Origin: Chryseobacterium gleum
Lineage (GTDB): Bacteria > Bacteroidota > Bacteroidia > Flavobacteriales_D > Sanyastnellaceae
Direction: 5' to 3'
Assembly (NCBI GenBank): GCA_945897395.1
Contig: CAMDFE010000030.1
Location: 1-10,581 of the forward strand
Length of the DNA: 10,581 nt
The position numbers and the translations under genes were made by a program. Positions 7,085-10,581 of the stretch are shown here, one piece after another. A model generated the notes under the pieces. The model ran no database searches. It was not told the DNA's origin and was given only the letters and a program-made list of their open reading frames with translations. Position 1 is the first letter of the stretch; every line of letters starts with the position of its first letter.

Positions 7085-7684
7085 ATGTCATTCGAACTAC
7101 CAAATTTACCTTATTCGTACGATGCCCTTGAGCCAAACATCGATGCTCGCACGATGGAAATACATCACGGTAAGCACCATGCTGCATACACCACAAACTT
7201 AAATAACGCTATTGCTGGAACCGATTTAGAAAATCTAACTATCGAAGAAGTTATGGTGAAAGGTTTCGACACCCCTGCGGTTAGAAACAACGGTGGTGGA
7301 TTTTACAATCACAACCTATTTTGGGAATTGCTTTCGCCAAACGGCGGAACAGTAACTCCAACTATGGAAGCCGCCATTAACGAGGCTTTCGGATCATTCG
7401 ACGCGTTCAAAGAATTGTTCGTGAAGGCTGCAATGACTCGCTTCGGTTCAGGATGGGCTTGGTTGTGTGTAAAAGATGGAAAACTTGAAGTTTGCTCAAC
7501 TCCAAACCAAGACAATCCGCTTATGCCAAACGTTGGCTGCTCTGGATTTCCAATCCTAGGATTAGATGTATGGGAACACGCTTACTACTTGAACTACCAA
7601 AACAGACGTCCAGATTACATTCAAGCTTTTTTCAATGTTATCAATTGGGAAGTGGTTGAAGCTCGTTACAACAGCGCGAAGTAA
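7085..7684 (+). CDS. sodA: Superoxide dismutase, Fe/Mn family, probably manganese type
   Basis: This cytoplasmic enzyme converts superoxide to oxygen and hydrogen peroxide. At 199 residues it is a full-length single-domain pair. The N-terminal helical hairpin domain starts FELPNLPYSYDALEP and the C-terminal domain ends with the DVWEHAYYL-x-Y-x-N-x-R signature. Metal ligands are H27 (in EIHHGKHH), H76 (in YNHNLFW), D161 and H165. The second-sphere pattern is of Mn type: glycine at G72, four residues before H76, where Fe enzymes usually have Gln, and Q142 in NQDNPLMP, where Mn enzymes have their Gln. A cambialistic enzyme cannot be excluded. No signal peptide is seen. It is transcribed alone on plus, divergent from mreB and convergent with lptB, with its own terminator. 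Confidence 0.96.
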   Translation: MSFELPNLPYSYDALEPNIDARTMEIHHGKHHAAYTTNLNNAIAGTDLENLTIEEVMVKGFDTPAVRNNGGGFYNHNLFWELLSPNGGTVTPTMEAAINEAFGSFDAFKELFVKAAMTRFGSGWAWLCVKDGKLEVCSTPNQDNPLMPNVGCSGFPILGLDVWEHAYYLNYQNRRPDYIQAFFNVINWEVVEARYNSAK

Positions 7685-7711
7685 TTCTTCCAATTAAATT
7701 AAATAATTAAG

Positions 7712-7740
7712 CCCTCGAGATTCTCGGGGGTTTATTCTTT
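7712..7740 (+). terminator. Intrinsic terminator of sodA, possibly shared with lptB
   Basis: An 8-bp stem (7712-7719 with 7723-7730, one T-G wobble) with a 3-base loop is followed by a T-rich run, tttattcttt. It starts 27 bp after the sodA stop. On minus the same hairpin follows the lptB stop directly, but with a poorer U-tract, so two-way use is only possible. Confidence 0.75.
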
Positions 7741-8466
7741 TCGGGCTCTTAAAACGAAGTTTTGTCCCAAATAAAAACGACGCACTTGCTCGTCGGAAGC
7801 CACTTCTTCTGCGCTTCCGGACTTCAAAATATTTCCGTCGTACAAGAGGTAAGCGCGATCTGTTATTGTCAGCGTTTCTTGCACATTGTGGTCTGTAATT
7901 AAAATTCCTATGTTGCGCTCTTTCAACTTCCAAACGATTCGCTGAATGTCTTCAACGGCAATGGGATCAACGCCTGCAAAGGGTTCGTCTAATAAAATAA
8001 ATTTCGGGTCCGTTGCCAATGCACGAGCAATTTCAGTTCTTCTGCGCTCGCCGCCACTGAGGTGATGGCCAATGTATTTTCTTCTTTCGGTTAGTCCAAA
8101 TTCTTCCAATAGCGCATCTAGTTTTTCCGTTTGCTCTTTCTTTGAAAGCTCTGTCAATTCAAGCACAGCTTTAATGTTGTCTTCAACGGATAACGAGCGA
8201 AATATAGAGGCTTCTTGCGGCAAATATCCAACGCCCATCTTCGCTCGTTTGAACATGGGCATATGCGTAATCTCACTATCATCGAGCAACACTTTTCCAT
8301 GATTGGGTTGAATTAATCCGGTTACCATGTAGAAACTCGTCGTTTTACCCGCCCCGTTCGGCCCGAGTAATCCAACGATTTCACCTTGCTCAACGTGAAA
8401 CGACACGTCTTTTACAACGGTGCGCTTTCCATAGATCTTCTGAATGTTTTCAGCTCTTAACTGCAT
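7732..8466 (-). CDS. lptB: LptB, ATPase of the LPS export ABC transporter
   Basis: This is the cytoplasmic ATPase that, with LptF/LptG, extracts lipopolysaccharide from the inner membrane and pushes it along the Lpt bridge. At 244 residues it has the family length and a single ABC domain. Motifs are Walker A G35-P-N-G-A-G-K-T42, the Q-loop within PQEASIFRSLSVEDN, signature L136-S-G-G-E-R, Walker B FILLDEP with D160-E161, and H-loop H193 in ITDHNVQETL. The sequences PQEASIFR, ERRRTEIARAL and FAGVDPIAV are typical of LptB rather than of amino-acid importers such as LivF, its nearest relatives. It lies 16 bp after rnhB and probably shares its transcript. Its stop codon sits in the T-run of the opposing sodA terminator. 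Confidence 0.95.
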   Translation of the reverse strand: MQLRAENIQKIYGKRTVVKDVSFHVEQGEIVGLLGPNGAGKTTSFYMVTGLIQPNHGKVLLDDSEITHMPMFKRAKMGVGYLPQEASIFRSLSVEDNIKAVLELTELSKKEQTEKLDALLEEFGLTERRKYIGHHLSGGERRRTEIARALATDPKFILLDEPFAGVDPIAVEDIQRIVWKLKERNIGILITDHNVQETLTITDRAYLLYDGNILKSGSAEEVASDEQVRRFYLGQNFVLRARKE

Positions 8467-8482
8467 AGTGCGAAAATAGGCA

Positions 8483-9079
8483 TCAAAGCGCTTCTATCTG
8501 CAACGACCTTGGTAAAAGAGCGAAGGTCATGCGATGATGCTCGCACGCCCCGAATTCCGAAATAGCTGCACGATGTGCCTTCGTCGGATATCCCATGTTT
8601 CGATCCCATGAGTAATGTGGAAATTCCGCGTGCAGATTCAACATGAATTCATCGCGATGTGTTTTTGCTAAAACCGAAGCTGCTGCAATATTCATAAAGC
8701 GCGCATCTCCCTTAATCATGCAGGTATGCGCGTATCCTTCCATGGCATAAAATCGGTTGCCATCTACTAAAAGATGAGAAGGTTTTTTCTTCAATTTCAG
8801 CGTAGCCCGCTGCATCGCCGTTATTGACGCGCGCAGAATATTCATCTCATCTATTTCCTGCGGTGAAACAAACTGCACGTTCCAGGCTACCGCCACTTTC
8901 TCGATGATAATTCGAAGTTCATCGCGATGCTTCTTACTCATTTGCTTCGAGTCGTTCAAACAAGGATGTGAAAATCCGTCAGGAAGTATAACTGCGGCAG
9001 CAACCACTGGGCCTGCGAGGCATCCTCTTCCGGCTTCATCTAAGCCCGCTTCGTTGCTATCTGTGTGAAAGGGTAACAT
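8483..9079 (-). CDS. rnhB: Ribonuclease HII
   Basis: This enzyme cuts the RNA strand of RNA-DNA hybrids and initiates removal of single ribonucleotides from DNA. With the ATG at 9079 the product is 198 residues. The four acidic catalytic residues are present: D14 and E15 in LDEAGRG, D106 in LLVDGNRF and D125 in IKGDAR, followed by NIAAASVLAKTHRDE and MGYPTKAH. The frame is open to another ATG at 9115, but those 12 extra codons lie inside the hairpin and U-tract of the preceding terminator. The protein beginning MLPFH a few residues before the DEAGRG motif fits the Bacteroidota family better. It lies 16 bp upstream of lptB. No promoter was recognised between the terminator and the start, so expression may depend on read-through or on a promoter inside tonB. 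Confidence 0.95.
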   Translation of the reverse strand: MLPFHTDSNEAGLDEAGRGCLAGPVVAAAVILPDGFSHPCLNDSKQMSKKHRDELRIIIEKVAVAWNVQFVSPQEIDEMNILRASITAMQRATLKLKKKPSHLLVDGNRFYAMEGYAHTCMIKGDARFMNIAAASVLAKTHRDEFMLNLHAEFPHYSWDRNMGYPTKAHRAAISEFGACEHHRMTFALLPRSLQIEAL

Positions 9080-9086
9080 TCTGTTC

Positions 9087-9122
9087 AAAAATAAAAAAGG
9101 GTTGGCCGAAGCCAACCCTTTT
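9087..9122 (-). terminator. Strong intrinsic terminator after tonB
   Basis: A perfect 12-bp stem (9095-9106 with 9111-9122) has, on minus, a UUCG loop closed by C-G, a very stable RNA tetraloop. It is followed by a U-rich tail, TTATTTTT. It begins 17 bp after the tonB stop and ends the exbD-tonB transcript. It overlaps the longest possible rnhB reading frame, but not rnhB from 9079. Confidence 0.92.
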
Positions 9123-9139
9123 CGGTAAGTATTTATCGA

Positions 9140-10045
<906 letters not shown>

Positions 10046-10092
10046 AATGGTTTGCTTTTATAATGTGCAGTACAGGACTACACATCAATCGT

Positions 10093-10581
10093 TCATTTCA
10101 ATTTTAATTCCGCTACTTTTTCTGGTGAAAGGAAAAGCAATGCTTCACGGGCTTCCATGTCCATGATGGCGCGCTTCTTCACGTTAGTAATATTCAATTC
10201 ATCAATCGCATTTACAACGTTCTTCCACTTCGTGGTAGGGATTGTCTTTACTATAACGAACGGTGCTAGAGAATCGTTCGAAGCGTCTGCAATAAGTTCC
10301 TTAAAACGGAGATTTATTTTTTCGTCATCTTCGCGTGTATTACTCTTTCTCAACTCATCTCTTTGTTGATCTTTCAAAGTATTTACTTGCTCTACTACTC
10401 TTTTGTTTCTTTCAAGTAGCATAACACGTAAACCATCTTTAGAAAAATCTGACGTCTCTAATTTTGTGGTATCCTTTCTAAATTTTCCATGATAGTAGAA
10501 AATTTGATCGTCGGTTTCACCCACAATAATTGTCGTCGCTAAATCGTCATCCAATTTTGTTTGATCCTCCGGGGTTTCCAC
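10093..10581 (-). CDS. exbD: ExbD/TolR-family biopolymer transport protein, C-terminal part (5' end outside window)
   Basis: The frame is open from the right edge to TGA at 10095-10093, giving 162 visible codons. The first visible codon, GTG, is probably internal, since ExbD proteins have an N-terminal membrane helix that is absent here. What remains is a soluble periplasmic part: a segment like the Bacteroidota ExbD beta strand (TTIIVGETDDQIFYYHG, about 16-32), a long charged and probably helical middle (about 45-95, rich in K, E, R, D and Q), and a C-terminal segment, PFVIVKTIPTTKWKNVVNAI, resembling the ExbD end. ExbD partners ExbB in the proton-driven motor that powers TonB. The following tonB gene, 47 bp away, supports this. 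The assignment is from family resemblance and context. Confidence 0.75.
   Translation of the reverse strand: METPEDQTKLDDDLATTIIVGETDDQIFYYHGKFRKDTTKLETSDFSKDGLRVMLLERNKRVVEQVNTLKDQQRDELRKSNTREDDEKINLRFKELIADASNDSLAPFVIVKTIPTTKWKNVVNAIDELNITNVKKRAIMDMEAREALLFLSPEKVAELKLK

Noticed and set aside
7794..7819. Inverted repeat cggaagc...gcttccg (7-bp arms, 12-base loop)
   Set aside because: It lies inside the lptB coding sequence with no following T-run and is likely a chance result of codon choice.
7694..7933. Second minus-strand open frame overlapping the end of lptB
   Set aside because: Arg-rich shadow in another frame of lptB; it crosses the terminator and has no family resemblance.

Overview
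The window comes from a chromosome of a Bacteroidota bacterium, most likely Flavobacteriales-like. I infer this from the promoter-like TAnnTTTG motifs, the scarcity of Shine-Dalgarno sequences, the Bacteroidota-style TonB and ExbD proteins, an SBBP/DUF7948-type secreted protein, and the mreB-mreC-mreD-mrdA-rodA gene order. Base composition is moderately AT-rich and even. I see no mobile element, tRNA, rRNA or CRISPR array. Almost all genes lie on the minus strand; only the superoxide dismutase gene is on plus.

Region 1 (1-1251, minus) is the N-terminal 417 codons of a secreted beta-propeller-repeat protein that runs off the left edge. Region 2 (1252-1424) is a short intergenic stretch. It holds the most unusual object in the window: five consecutive mini-hairpins, each with a GNA triloop closed by C-G, separated by exact TCAT tetranucleotides, and ending 6 bp past the rodA stop codon.

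Region 3 (1425-6946, minus) is a complete cell-elongation (elongasome) operon: mreB, mreC, mreD, mrdA (PBP2) and rodA. The actin-like MreB filament is linked through MreC and MreD to the RodA glycosyltransferase and the PBP2 transpeptidase, which build lateral-wall peptidoglycan. Four of the genes overlap or nearly abut, so translational coupling is likely. mrdA appears to start with TTG. A good TAnnTTTG element lies about 50 bp upstream of mreB.

Region 4 (7085-7684, plus) is an Fe/Mn-family superoxide dismutase with Mn-type second-sphere residues, transcribed divergently from mreB and ended by a hairpin terminator. Region 5 (7732-9079, minus) contains lptB (ATPase of the LPS exporter) and rnhB (RNase HII). 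Region 6 (9140-10581, minus) contains the end of an ExbD-like gene and a TonB energy transducer with a 16-proline linker, closed by a strong UUCG-loop terminator. That terminator shows that the longest rnhB reading frame begins too early; the better start is at 9079.

The genes are otherwise ordinary housekeeping genes. I found no new multi-gene system; the hairpin array is the part most worth following up.
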